10,499 bases of DNA. It comes from Candidatus Izemoplasma sp. (GTDB lineage: Bacteria > Bacillota_I > Bacilli_A > Izemoplasmatales > Izemoplasmataceae). Shown one piece after another: positions 1 through 7,049 of the stretch. Position 1 is the first letter of the stretch. The number at the start of each line of letters is the position of its first letter. The DNA is taken from contig SKGI01000031.1 in NCBI GenBank assembly GCA_007117555.1, positions 1 to 10,499 of the forward strand. The letters run 5' to 3'. The notes below the pieces were generated by a model. That model made no database searches and had not been told where the DNA came from. It saw only the letters and a list, made by a program, of their open reading frames with translations. The position numbers and the translations under genes were made by a program.

Positions 1-3
1 TAC

Positions 4-30
4 TGGTAAAAGAAATAAAAAATTTTACCA
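4..30 (+). promoter_or_regulatory. Inverted repeat upstream of the CBM lipoprotein gene (possible operator or leader hairpin)
   Basis: Perfect 8-base inverted repeat: TGGTAAAA at 4-11 and TTTTACCA at 23-30, separated by 11 A-rich bases. It ends five bases before the Shine-Dalgarno site of the first gene. Its position fits either an operator for a sugar-responsive regulator or a weak leader hairpin. The stem is mostly A-T and no U-run follows, so it is not a convincing terminator. No regulator family is assigned; the promoter itself must lie before the window. Confidence 0.35.
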
Positions 31-34
31 AACT

Positions 35-42
35 AAAGGAGG
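35..42 (+). promoter_or_regulatory. Ribosome binding site deciding a GTG start
   Basis: AAAGGAGG lies 6 bases before the GTG at 49, an almost ideal Shine-Dalgarno site. It supports the GTG start and a signal peptide beginning MKKLW. The 12 bases GGAGGAAAATTG at 38-49 recur exactly at 4886-4897 in front of the binding-protein gene. Confidence 0.8.
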
Positions 43-48
43 AAAATT

Positions 49-2676
49 GTGAAAAAGCTCTGGATTATGTTTTCATTCTTGTTTTTGTTGTTTGCGGCGG
101 TGGCTTGTACACCGAGTGCCGTTCGCAATGCACCGACATTTAGTGGTGTTGAGGACATCAATGTTTTACAAGGTTCAACCTTCGATGCACTAGAAGGTGT
201 TCGTGCGACCGATCATGATGGCAATGATATTACTGCCGATATTGAAGTCGATGGTTTTGTCAATACTTTAATTTTAGGTGAGTTTGCACTGACATACACA
301 GTGACTGATAGTGAAGGGCTGACCGCAACCGCCCAACGTTTCATTACAGTCATCTTTGAAACAGCGGCACCGTATGCACTTTACAACGGTGACTTCAGTC
401 TAGGTACAGGTGGCTGGAATCTTGACACGCCTGGTGGGCAAGCCACGTTTGATGTCGTAGATGATATGTTGCAAGCGACGATTACAAACCCCGGCACCCA
501 ATGGTGGCAAATCCAAGTTCACCAAACTGTAAGCATTGAAGAAGGCGTTGCTTATCGCTTAAATGTTGAGGCGATGAGTCCTGAAGGGAAACGTCTAGGT
601 ATTGGTGTTGAAGATACCGGTGCTGGTTTTGCGATGATTCCAGGTGGTAATGTCGCATTTGATTTGACTGATACACTTGAAACGTACAGCTTTGTGCTTG
701 TGAGTGATCGTACCATTGACACAGCAAAAGTTGTGCTTTACTTAGGTCAAATTGGACTTGAAGATGCAGGCGATATTTATATCAATAATGTCAGTGTTGA
801 GCAAGTTGAACTTGATGATACAGAGATCTCAATTGAAGGCATCGAAGATGTCACACTGATTGTTGGTATGGATTTCGATCCACTAGAAGGCGTCACCGCG
901 CTCGATCAAGAAGGTCTTGACATCACCGATGCGATTCAGTTGGTAGGATTAGTTGAAACCAACGTCGCCAACGCTCAAGCGTTTATCTTGCAGTATGTCG
1001 TTCATGCTCAAGGTGAGACATTGTATGCAAATCGACGTGTTCAAGTCGTGCTTCCTATTGAGAATCCAGCAGAAATGTTTAATCCTGACTTTACGATGGG
1101 ACTTACTGGTTGGACAATTGACTTCCCAGAAGGTCAAGGCTCAAGTGGATCGATGGTTGTTGTAGACGGTGTTGTTGAAGCGAACTTGACAGCATTAGGA
1201 TCAGCTTGGTGGCATATTCAGCTCTCACAAGCGGGACTTCACCTGACTGAAGGACGTTCTTATGAAGTGACGATTGTTGCCCGCGCAGATGATCCTAAAC
1301 GCATTGGTTTAGGTGTTGAGGATACGGCAGACGGCTTCCGCTCACAATTACCAGGCCCTGCCGAATGGGATTTGACTGAAGAATTCCAAACATTTACTTA
1401 TGTCTTTACGGCACCCCGTTCAATTACAACCGCAAAATACGCCATCTTTATGGGTAGCATGGCCGGGACAGATGTACCGACAACCGTCTACGTTGATAAG
1501 TTTGATGTGCGTGAACTCGAAGATGCTTTCCCAACGCTTTCAGGCGTCGGCAATGTCCGTATTGAAGAAGGCACCCCGTTTGATCCATTAGAAGGTGTAA
1601 CAGCTGATGATCTTGAAGATGGTGATTTAACTGCAGAAATAGAAGTTGTTGGGACTGTTGATGTGAACACAGTAGGTGTTTATGAGTTGGTGTATTCTGT
1701 CACGGACTCTTCGGGTAACACAACGACCGCAACACGGGTTGTTACGATTGTTGAAGCGACAGAAGGTGGCATGAGTGTTGTCGTGAATCCTGATTTTGCA
1801 TCAGAAGAAGGATGGAACTTCGATTTCCCTGTTGGCCAAGGCACAATGGCTTATGATGAAGGCAATGTTCGCATAAACTTAACCGATCTTGGCGATGCTT
1901 TTTGGCACATACAATTGCAACAAGATGGCATTTCAATTCAAGAAGGTAAAGCCTATCTCATTAGTGTTCGTATGATGACCGATACCCCAAGAACGATTGG
2001 TCTTGCGGTCGAAGACGCCGCCGATGGCTTTGCGAACTTAGCGGGTGAACCAGTTAACTTCTACGTAGATGAGACTTGGACAACTTATTATTATGTGTTC
2101 CGTGCATCCCGTTCTTCAGATAACTTTAAACTGGGCTTATTCCTCGGTCAAATCGATTCAGAGGATGCGCCTGGAGAAATTCTTGTTAGCAGCTTTGACA
2201 TGATTGAAGCAGATGAACAAAATATTATGGCTAACTCTAACTTTGAAGAAGATGCTGTTTGGCAGTACGACTTCCCAGTTGGCGAAGGCACCATGAATGC
2301 TGTTGATAACCAATTAGTCGCTGACCTTACTTCAATTGGCGATGCTTGGTGGCATGTACAACTGTATCAGTATGACCGTTCAATCGATACAGATGTCCGC
2401 TATCTTATTACATTCCGTGCTGCAAGCACAGAGCCACGCCGTATTGGACTTGCTTTGGAAGATCCAGCTGATGGTTGGCGTGATTTAAAAGATGGTGTGC
2501 CTGTCGAGTGGGATTTAACTACTGAAATGCGTACATATACATACATCTTCCATAGCGACACCACCATCGATACAGCAAAAATTGGTTTATTCTTTGGCTT
2601 CCACACTGAAGGCGATGGACCAAGCGTCATCACCGTTGAAAACTATATGGTCATTCGACTTTACGACGAAGAATAA
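49..2676 (+). CDS. Surface lipoprotein with three Ig-like domains and four CBM4/9-like modules
   Basis: Probable glycan-binding lipoprotein of 875 residues, anchored outside the cell membrane. A signal peptide (1-19) ends in a lipobox with Cys20. The order is Ig-like (DUF5011/HYR style) about 28-103, CBM about 108-253, Ig-like 258-336, CBM 339-490, Ig-like 494-569, CBM 577-720, CBM 724-872. Each Ig-like unit has a motif such as FDPLEGV; each CBM has an aromatic pair followed by Q (QWWQIQ 151-156, AWWHIQ 386-391, AFWHIQ 617-622, AWWHVQ 766-771) and a G(V/L)(A/E)xED-type strand. The whole length is filled by these modules, so no glycosidase domain is present. CBM4/9 relatives bind xylan, beta-glucans or laminarin; the ligand here is unknown. 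The inferred role is holding polysaccharide for the two GH43 enzymes encoded next. The GTG start is chosen because of the site at 35-42. Function is inferred from domain type and neighbours. Confidence 0.85.
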   Translation: MKKLWIMFSFLFLLFAAVACTPSAVRNAPTFSGVEDINVLQGSTFDALEGVRATDHDGNDITADIEVDGFVNTLILGEFALTYTVTDSEGLTATAQRFITVIFETAAPYALYNGDFSLGTGGWNLDTPGGQATFDVVDDMLQATITNPGTQWWQIQVHQTVSIEEGVAYRLNVEAMSPEGKRLGIGVEDTGAGFAMIPGGNVAFDLTDTLETYSFVLVSDRTIDTAKVVLYLGQIGLEDAGDIYINNVSVEQVELDDTEISIEGIEDVTLIVGMDFDPLEGVTALDQEGLDITDAIQLVGLVETNVANAQAFILQYVVHAQGETLYANRRVQVVLPIENPAEMFNPDFTMGLTGWTIDFPEGQGSSGSMVVVDGVVEANLTALGSAWWHIQLSQAGLHLTEGRSYEVTIVARADDPKRIGLGVEDTADGFRSQLPGPAEWDLTEEFQTFTYVFTAPRSITTAKYAIFMGSMAGTDVPTTVYVDKFDVRELEDAFPTLSGVGNVRIEEGTPFDPLEGVTADDLEDGDLTAEIEVVGTVDVNTVGVYELVYSVTDSSGNTTTATRVVTIVEATEGGMSVVVNPDFASEEGWNFDFPVGQGTMAYDEGNVRINLTDLGDAFWHIQLQQDGISIQEGKAYLISVRMMTDTPRTIGLAVEDAADGFANLAGEPVNFYVDETWTTYYYVFRASRSSDNFKLGLFLGQIDSEDAPGEILVSSFDMIEADEQNIMANSNFEEDAVWQYDFPVGEGTMNAVDNQLVADLTSIGDAWWHVQLYQYDRSIDTDVRYLITFRAASTEPRRIGLALEDPADGWRDLKDGVPVEWDLTTEMRTYTYIFHSDTTIDTAKIGLFFGFHTEGDGPSVITVENYMVIRLYDEE
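370..2664 (+). repeat. Four diverged copies of a CBM4/9-like coding module
   Basis: Intragenic repeats of about 440-450 bases lie at about 370-807, 1063-1518, 1777-2208 and 2218-2664. Copies 2-4 share DFP(E/V)G(Q/E)G near the start. Copy 1 is the most diverged, with DTPGGQ. The similarity is visible in DNA, for example GATGCTTGGTGGCAT at 2341-2355 against GCTTGGTGGCATAT at 1204-1217. Copies 3 and 4 are adjacent with no Ig-like spacer, which suggests a later duplication or loss of a spacer. Confidence 0.75.
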
Positions 2677-2688
2677 TTTCTATATATT
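2660..2688 (+). promoter_or_regulatory. Possible internal promoter before the GH43 genes
   Basis: TTTACG at 2660-2665 (4 of 6 to the -35 consensus), 17 bases, then TATATT at 2683-2688 (5 of 6 to the -10 consensus). Transcription would begin near 2695, just where the stem-loop at 2694-2736 starts. The -35 lies inside the end of the upstream gene. Such matches arise easily in A/T-rich DNA, so this is tentative. Confidence 0.3.
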
Positions 2689-2693
2689 ACTTA

Positions 2694-2736
2694 TACAGGA
2701 TGCATGCCGGAGATTACTTCGGCATGCCATCCTATA
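2694..2736 (+). other. Long intercistronic stem-loop without a U-tract
   Basis: Arms AGGATGCATGCCG (2697-2709) and CGGCATGCCATCCT (2720-2733) pair fully except for one bulged base. Pairing continues inward to a four-base ATTA loop (2713-2716) and outward by two pairs past one mismatch. No run of T follows, so it is unlikely to stop transcription by itself. It could protect the 3' end of the upstream mRNA, set a processing site, or form a 5' stabilising hairpin if the promoter at 2660-2688 is real. Confidence 0.6.
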
Positions 2737-2752
2737 GATTGGATGTGTTCAG

Positions 2753-3796
2753 ATGAAAAAGACTCTTGTACTACTCACTTTCCTAGTACTGATGTTACTT
2801 GTTGCATGTGAGAGTGAAACGCCAAATGATGTTGAGGTGCTTATGTATACGAATCCTGTCTTTGCCTCAAACCGTCCTGACCCAAGTGTTGTTCGTGATG
2901 ATGATGGTTACTTTTATGTCTTTACAACCGAAACAGCTGGCCGCTACATTCCCATCATGCGTTCTAGCAATCTTGTTGAGTGGGAAGATGTCGGTAACGT
3001 CTTTGGTGTAAGGCCGACATGGGGCACCCCAGGTGCCAATCTTTGGGCACCCGATGTTGTCCGTATTGGTGATCAATATGTTCTCTATTACTCATTATCA
3101 ACGTGGGGCGATCCCAACCCAGGTATTGGTGTTGCAACAGCAGACCATCCTAGCGGCCCTTGGACTGATCATGGCGAGCTATTCCGTTCACTCGATATCG
3201 GCGTCAATAACTCCATTGATCCCGTCGTGTTCGTAGGTCAAGATGAACGGGTATACATGATTTGGGGCAGTATGCGTGGTTTATATGGTGTTGAACTGAC
3301 TGCGGATGGATTAGCACTTATGGATGGCGAGCAAGCAGCCGATACGAAAGTCCACATTGCGGGTCTGCCAAGTCACACGCCATGGAATGTCGACTCATAC
3401 GAAGCCCCTTATGTCATTTTCCATGATGGCTATTACTATTTATTTATGTCAAGTGGTACATGTTGTGAATCGTTAAACAGTACGTACCATATTCGGGTTG
3501 CACGTTCGACTTCGCCTCTTGGCCCATATTACGATCGTCAAGGACGTGACATGCTTGAGTTGAGTCGTGGCTTTATGGCGCTCAACAGTAGCGATCATTT
3601 CGTAGGGCCAGGCCACAATGCCGTCATTCAAGACGATGCAGGGGATTGGTGGACGTTATATCACAGTTTTTCACAAACGAACCCGAATGCACGGTTACTC
3701 ATGCTTGATCCATTACAGTGGACTGATGATGGTTGGCCGTTTGTTGCAGGGCAAAATCCTTCACGCGGTGATGTGCCCTATCCACATATTGACTAA
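2753..3796 (+). CDS. GH43 family glycoside hydrolase, lipoprotein (arabinanase/arabinofuranosidase-like)
   Basis: Surface-anchored glycosidase of 347 residues with a signal peptide and lipobox LLVAC (Cys19). The five-bladed propeller triad of GH43 is intact: Asp43 in RPDPS (general base), Asp156 in SIDP (pKa modulator) and Glu217 in YEAPY (general acid). Further family signs are LWAPD (97-101), DGYYYLF (225-231), CC at 237-238 and GPGH ending at His288, a position that often helps bind a metal in this family. GH43 members act on arabinan, arabinoxylan, xylan or galactan, and the subfamily cannot be set by eye. A weak ribosome site (GGAT, 2741-2744) precedes the ATG. The gene follows the CBM lipoprotein by 76 bases and precedes a paralogue by 31. 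Compared with that paralogue it has extra residues before the acid Glu (around 205-216), close to the active site, which hints at different specificity. Confidence 0.88.
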   Translation: MKKTLVLLTFLVLMLLVACESETPNDVEVLMYTNPVFASNRPDPSVVRDDDGYFYVFTTETAGRYIPIMRSSNLVEWEDVGNVFGVRPTWGTPGANLWAPDVVRIGDQYVLYYSLSTWGDPNPGIGVATADHPSGPWTDHGELFRSLDIGVNNSIDPVVFVGQDERVYMIWGSMRGLYGVELTADGLALMDGEQAADTKVHIAGLPSHTPWNVDSYEAPYVIFHDGYYYLFMSSGTCCESLNSTYHIRVARSTSPLGPYYDRQGRDMLELSRGFMALNSSDHFVGPGHNAVIQDDAGDWWTLYHSFSQTNPNARLLMLDPLQWTDDGWPFVAGQNPSRGDVPYPHID

Positions 3797-3827
3797 TCGA
3801 TAAGCTAAGACCAATCATGGTGACAAA

Positions 3828-4898
3828 ATGCCTAATAGAAAGTGTGATATCATGCGTGTTTTTTACTTCATGAGTATTTTACTGTTTGTATTTTTATTCA
3901 GTGCATGTGAAACTGAAGAAACGCCTATTGAACAACATGCTGAGACATATCGCAATCCTGTGTTAAGCCCTGTCTTTGCTGACCCGACGATTATCCGCGC
4001 AGAAGATGGTTACTTTTATGCGTATGCAACTGAAGATTTTTTTACCCATGACACTGGGGTGCGCTATGTGGCGATTTTTCGCTCAGCTAATCTTGTTGAT
4101 TGGGAAGATATGGGTGATGCCTTTACGACTAAACCATCTTGGAAAGCAGGATCATCCTACATTTGGGCGCCAGACATTCAGTATTTTAACGGTCAGTATT
4201 ACCTTTATTATTCGTTGTCGGTCTGGCACGACCCTAACCCTGCCATTGGTGTGGCGACGAGTCAACATCCTGCCGGTCCTTTTGAAGATCAAGGCATGTT
4301 GTTTGATTCAGTCGGTATCGGTGTGCCAAACTCGATTGATCCCTTTGTTTACTTAGATGATACCCACGATGAGAAATGGCTCTTTTGGGGCAGTTGGCAT
4401 GGGATTTGGGCCATTCGCTTAAGCGCCGACGGTCTAAGGGTAGAAGGCGAAAAGGTTCAAGTAGCAGGTGGACTTTTTGAAGCGGCTTATGTGATTAATC
4501 GGAATGGCTATTATTATTTATTTGTCTCTACAGGGCATTGTTGTGATGGCGCCAACTCGACGTATGAACTGAAAGTAGGTCGCTCAACAGGTTTACTTGG
4601 TCCTTATGTAAATCGCATGGGTCAAAACTTATTGCATAACGATGGTTCGCTTGTTGTAGGCGATGGCGATCGTTATATTGGCAATGGCCACAACGCCATC
4701 ATCCAAGATGATGCTGGAGATGATTGGCTTGTCTATCATGGCATCGATCGTCTTAACCCCCATTTACCAAACGGTGCCACACGTCGCCCGATGATGCTCG
4801 ATAAAATCATCTGGACGGCAGACGGTTGGCCTCAACTGCGTAACTTTAAACCAAGTGAGAGTGCAGTAGCTGTACCTTATATTGAGGAGGAAAATTGA
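3828..4898 (+). CDS. GH43 family glycoside hydrolase, lipoprotein (paralogue of the preceding gene)
   Basis: Second anchored GH43 enzyme, 356 residues from this start. Lipobox FLFSAC places the lipidated Cys at 27. The triad is present: Asp52 in ADPT, Asp171 in SIDP and Glu218 in FEAAY. WAPDI (113-117), NGYYYLF (226-232), CC at 238-239 and GNGH ending at His288 match the preceding enzyme, so the pair probably arose by duplication. The start is uncertain: an in-frame ATG at 3852 gives a more usual short signal peptide (MRVFYFM) and has AAAGTGTGAT just upstream, whereas the ATG at 3828 has only GGTGA four bases away. The stop TGA overlaps the ATG of the binding-protein gene by one base, so translation is probably coupled and the enzyme is made together with the importer. 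Substrate is as for its neighbour: arabinose- or xylose-containing glycans most likely. Confidence 0.88.
   Translation: MPNRKCDIMRVFYFMSILLFVFLFSACETEETPIEQHAETYRNPVLSPVFADPTIIRAEDGYFYAYATEDFFTHDTGVRYVAIFRSANLVDWEDMGDAFTTKPSWKAGSSYIWAPDIQYFNGQYYLYYSLSVWHDPNPAIGVATSQHPAGPFEDQGMLFDSVGIGVPNSIDPFVYLDDTHDEKWLFWGSWHGIWAIRLSADGLRVEGEKVQVAGGLFEAAYVINRNGYYYLFVSTGHCCDGANSTYELKVGRSTGLLGPYVNRMGQNLLHNDGSLVVGDGDRYIGNGHNAIIQDDAGDDWLVYHGIDRLNPHLPNGATRRPMMLDKIIWTADGWPQLRNFKPSESAVAVPYIEEEN
4884..4890 (+). promoter_or_regulatory. Ribosome binding site of the sugar-binding lipoprotein gene
   Basis: GAGGAGG lies seven bases before the ATG at 4898. A TTG three bases earlier (4895) is in frame but would have only four bases of spacing, so the ATG is preferred. 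The site is inside the last codons of the upstream GH43 gene. Confidence 0.8.
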
Positions 4899-6154
4899 TG
4901 AAAAAATTAATGATGAGTTTGATGCTAGTACTGAGTATTGCTTTGCTCGCCGCCTGTTCAGGTGATGACAATGGCAACGGTGATGGTCAAGTTACGGCCA
5001 TTACGTTCTGGAATATCTTCACCGGCCCAGATGGTCAAGAAATGGTGGCTATGATCAATGACTTTAACGCCCAACATGAGGGTGAAATTCGTGTTCTAAC
5101 CCAGACGATTCCATCGGCAGATTTTTATGAAGTCATGAATACCGCTGTCCCGCAAGGGCAAGGACCAGATGTGGCTATTATGCATCTAGACAATATTCAG
5201 CGGTATGCATCGTTAGCGATGCTTTATGATTTTGATGACTTGCTGTCTGGTTCTGATTTTGATGCAGCAGATTACATTCCTGCCGTATGGAATGCAGGAT
5301 TGTTTGAAGGACGTCGTTATGGCATTCCTCTAGATGTTCATCCGATTGGTCTCTTTTATAACATTGATGTGTTAGAGGCAGCGAATGTAGAAGTGCCGAC
5401 AACGACTGAAGAACTAATTGCAGCATGTGAAGCTTTACAAACACACGTCATTCATTGTTTACCCTTATCGTCAATGTGGCCTTCACAAACCCTCTTTACA
5501 GCATCGCTCTTTCAAAATGATGGGGTTGATTTAGATGAAAATGGTGAATACCCAGCGTTTAATACGCCTGAAGGGTATGCAGCGCTAAAGGTTTTCAATG
5601 ATTTAATTTTCACGCACGGTGTTAGTATTCCAAATGTTGGTGTCGATGAAGATTTAGCCTTTTTCCGTCAAGGGAATGCCGCGTTTCATATCAATGGCAT
5701 TTGGATGTTAAACGGAATCATTGAGTCTGGTGTTAATTTTGGGACAGCGCCGATTGCACAATTGTTTGGCGATACGCCCGCAACGTGGGCTGGCAGCCAT
5801 CAGTTTGTTATGCCTCGGGGACGGAGTGTAGATGCTGAAAAGCAAGCTGCGATTCTGACTTTCGTTGAGTTCATCACCAATAACTCACTTCGGTGGGCAA
5901 ATGCCGGACAAATTCCAGCGAACTTGCGTGTGCTTGAAAGCGCTGAGTTTCAAGCGCTCCCTTACCACAGTACATTTGTGGATGTCTCCACCATCCAATT
6001 TGTCAATGCCTCACCATACTTTGATGATGCATTCACGCCCATTTACTCACGGGTCACTGCGGCGATGACCACCCCAAGTGCTGATATTCAGGCCTTGCTA
6101 GATGCGGCTGAACTTGAAGGCATCCAACGTGTCGACGACGCCCTCGGCAATTAA
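4898..6154 (+). CDS. ABC transporter sugar-binding lipoprotein (family 1 extracellular solute-binding protein)
   Basis: Binds a sugar or oligosaccharide outside the membrane and delivers it to the two permeases encoded next. The protein has 418 residues. The signal peptide has lipobox LLAAC with Cys20, followed by a Gly/Asp/Asn-rich linker (21-31). The mature part begins with a strand of the type ITFWNIFTGPDG, then PDVAIMHLDNI, GIPLDVHPIGLFYN and FRQGNAAFHINGIWML, the order and spacing seen in MalE-like proteins of carbohydrate importers. Length is normal for the family. The start ATG overlaps the TGA of the GH43 gene, and the 3' end overlaps the first permease gene. Context points to oligosaccharides released by the GH43 enzymes as ligand. 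The exact sugar cannot be read from sequence. Confidence 0.9.
   Translation: MKKLMMSLMLVLSIALLAACSGDDNGNGDGQVTAITFWNIFTGPDGQEMVAMINDFNAQHEGEIRVLTQTIPSADFYEVMNTAVPQGQGPDVAIMHLDNIQRYASLAMLYDFDDLLSGSDFDAADYIPAVWNAGLFEGRRYGIPLDVHPIGLFYNIDVLEAANVEVPTTTEELIAACEALQTHVIHCLPLSSMWPSQTLFTASLFQNDGVDLDENGEYPAFNTPEGYAALKVFNDLIFTHGVSIPNVGVDEDLAFFRQGNAAFHINGIWMLNGIIESGVNFGTAPIAQLFGDTPATWAGSHQFVMPRGRSVDAEKQAAILTFVEFITNNSLRWANAGQIPANLRVLESAEFQALPYHSTFVDVSTIQFVNASPYFDDAFTPIYSRVTAAMTTPSADIQALLDAAELEGIQRVDDALGN
6116..6120 (+). promoter_or_regulatory. Ribosome binding site supporting a GTG start for the first permease
   Basis: GAAGG stands eight bases before the GTG at 6129. The alternative ATG at 6102 has no comparable site and would lengthen the overlap with the binding-protein gene from 26 to 53 bases. 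Confidence 0.55.
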
Positions 6155-7049
6155 AGAACTTCCCAAACGGTTCGAACCGGCGCTGTTCATCTTGCCGCAT
6201 CTCATCATCTTTTCGGTGTTTTTCATCTTTCCATTCTTTTACGGGCTTGTGATTAGCCTTTATGACTGGCACCATTTCTTCCCTGAACAGCGGACCTTTA
6301 TCGGTTTGGCCAACTATCGACGCATTTTATTTGAAACGGATCATATTTATTATGAGTATTTTTGGCGCGGTTTGCGAAACACTTTGACATTTGTCGCACT
6401 TTCCGTGCCGCTCTTAGTTGCCTTTCCCCTGTTCATCGCGTCACTGATTAACACCGAACCACGGGGTTATAAACTGTTTCGGGCGATATTTTACTTGCCA
6501 AGTCTTTTCTCAATCGCTACGCTAGTACTCATTTGGCGTTGGGTGCTCAACACCAATCTAGGTGTGTTAAATTTGACACTGGCGCATTTAGGTGTTGGCA
6601 CAAACATTGCTTGGCTATCGAGTCAACCTTTTGCATGGATTTCACTCGTCATGATGACAGTTTGGTGGACGATTGGCGGCAATATGATTATCTTTACAGC
6701 CGCGCTTAAAGATGTACCGGATATGCTTTATGAATCTGCGGATATCGATGGCGCCAATCTATTTCAAAAGTTTTTCCGGATTACCTTGCCATCGATTCGC
6801 AATCAGCTTGTGTATATATTCATCATGACAACGTTGGCCTCATTTAACGTGTTTGGTCAGCCACAGCTTGCAACAGGTGGCGGACCACAACAAACGACTA
6901 CAGTGCTCATGATGTACATCCGTAATATAGCCTTTGGTGGTGGTCGCCCAAGACCCGGCATCGCCACCGCTATGGCTGTATGCATGGGAATAATTATGAT
7001 TATTATCAGCATCGCCCAAACACGCATTATCAAAAGGATGGGTGATTAG
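6129..7049 (+). CDS. Sugar ABC transporter permease, MalF/UgpA type
   Basis: Membrane subunit of the importer, 306 residues from the GTG start (315 if the ATG at 6102 is used). A hydrophobic helix begins near residue 18 (ALFILPHLIIFSVFFIFPFF) and about six segments can be followed. The EAA loop that docks on the ATPase is seen at about 202-221 (ESADIDGAN ... RITLP). A conserved GGGP motif with following Thr residues lies near 250-257, as in other MalF-like permeases. The protein forms a heterodimer with the product of the next gene, which starts directly after its TAG stop. The 26-base overlap with the binding-protein gene indicates coupled translation. The permease assignment is secure; the substrate is inferred from the neighbouring GH43 and GH2 genes. 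Confidence 0.9.
   Translation: MSTTPSAIKELPKRFEPALFILPHLIIFSVFFIFPFFYGLVISLYDWHHFFPEQRTFIGLANYRRILFETDHIYYEYFWRGLRNTLTFVALSVPLLVAFPLFIASLINTEPRGYKLFRAIFYLPSLFSIATLVLIWRWVLNTNLGVLNLTLAHLGVGTNIAWLSSQPFAWISLVMMTVWWTIGGNMIIFTAALKDVPDMLYESADIDGANLFQKFFRITLPSIRNQLVYIFIMTTLASFNVFGQPQLATGGGPQQTTTVLMMYIRNIAFGGGRPRPGIATAMAVCMGIIMIIISIAQTRIIKRMGD

Noticed and set aside
482..727. Open frame on the minus strand, 81 codons
   Set aside because: Lies wholly inside the CBM lipoprotein gene, has no ribosome site, and its protein is rich in Gln, His and Ser, as expected of an antisense shadow.
2694..2736. Stem-loop as an intrinsic terminator
   Set aside because: No T-run follows on the plus strand, and the genes on either side fit one pathway; kept as an intercistronic element instead.
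4037..4043. Run of seven T in the second GH43 gene as a phase-variation tract
   Set aside because: Too short to be a convincing slippage tract, and the frame is intact.
3976..4356. Open frame of 126 codons on the plus strand within the second GH43 gene
   Set aside because: A +1 shadow of a gene with a full set of catalytic motifs; no domain recognised and no ribosome site.
4895..4897. TTG as the start of the binding-protein gene
   Set aside because: An ATG follows directly with better spacing to GAGGAGG.
5178..5444. Minus-strand open frame of 88 codons
   Set aside because: Antisense to the binding-protein gene; low-complexity Leu/His/Gln content and no start signals.
6102..6128. ATG at 6102 as the start of the first permease
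   Set aside because: No Shine-Dalgarno site at proper distance and a longer overlap; GTG at 6129 has GAAGG eight bases upstream. Not excluded.
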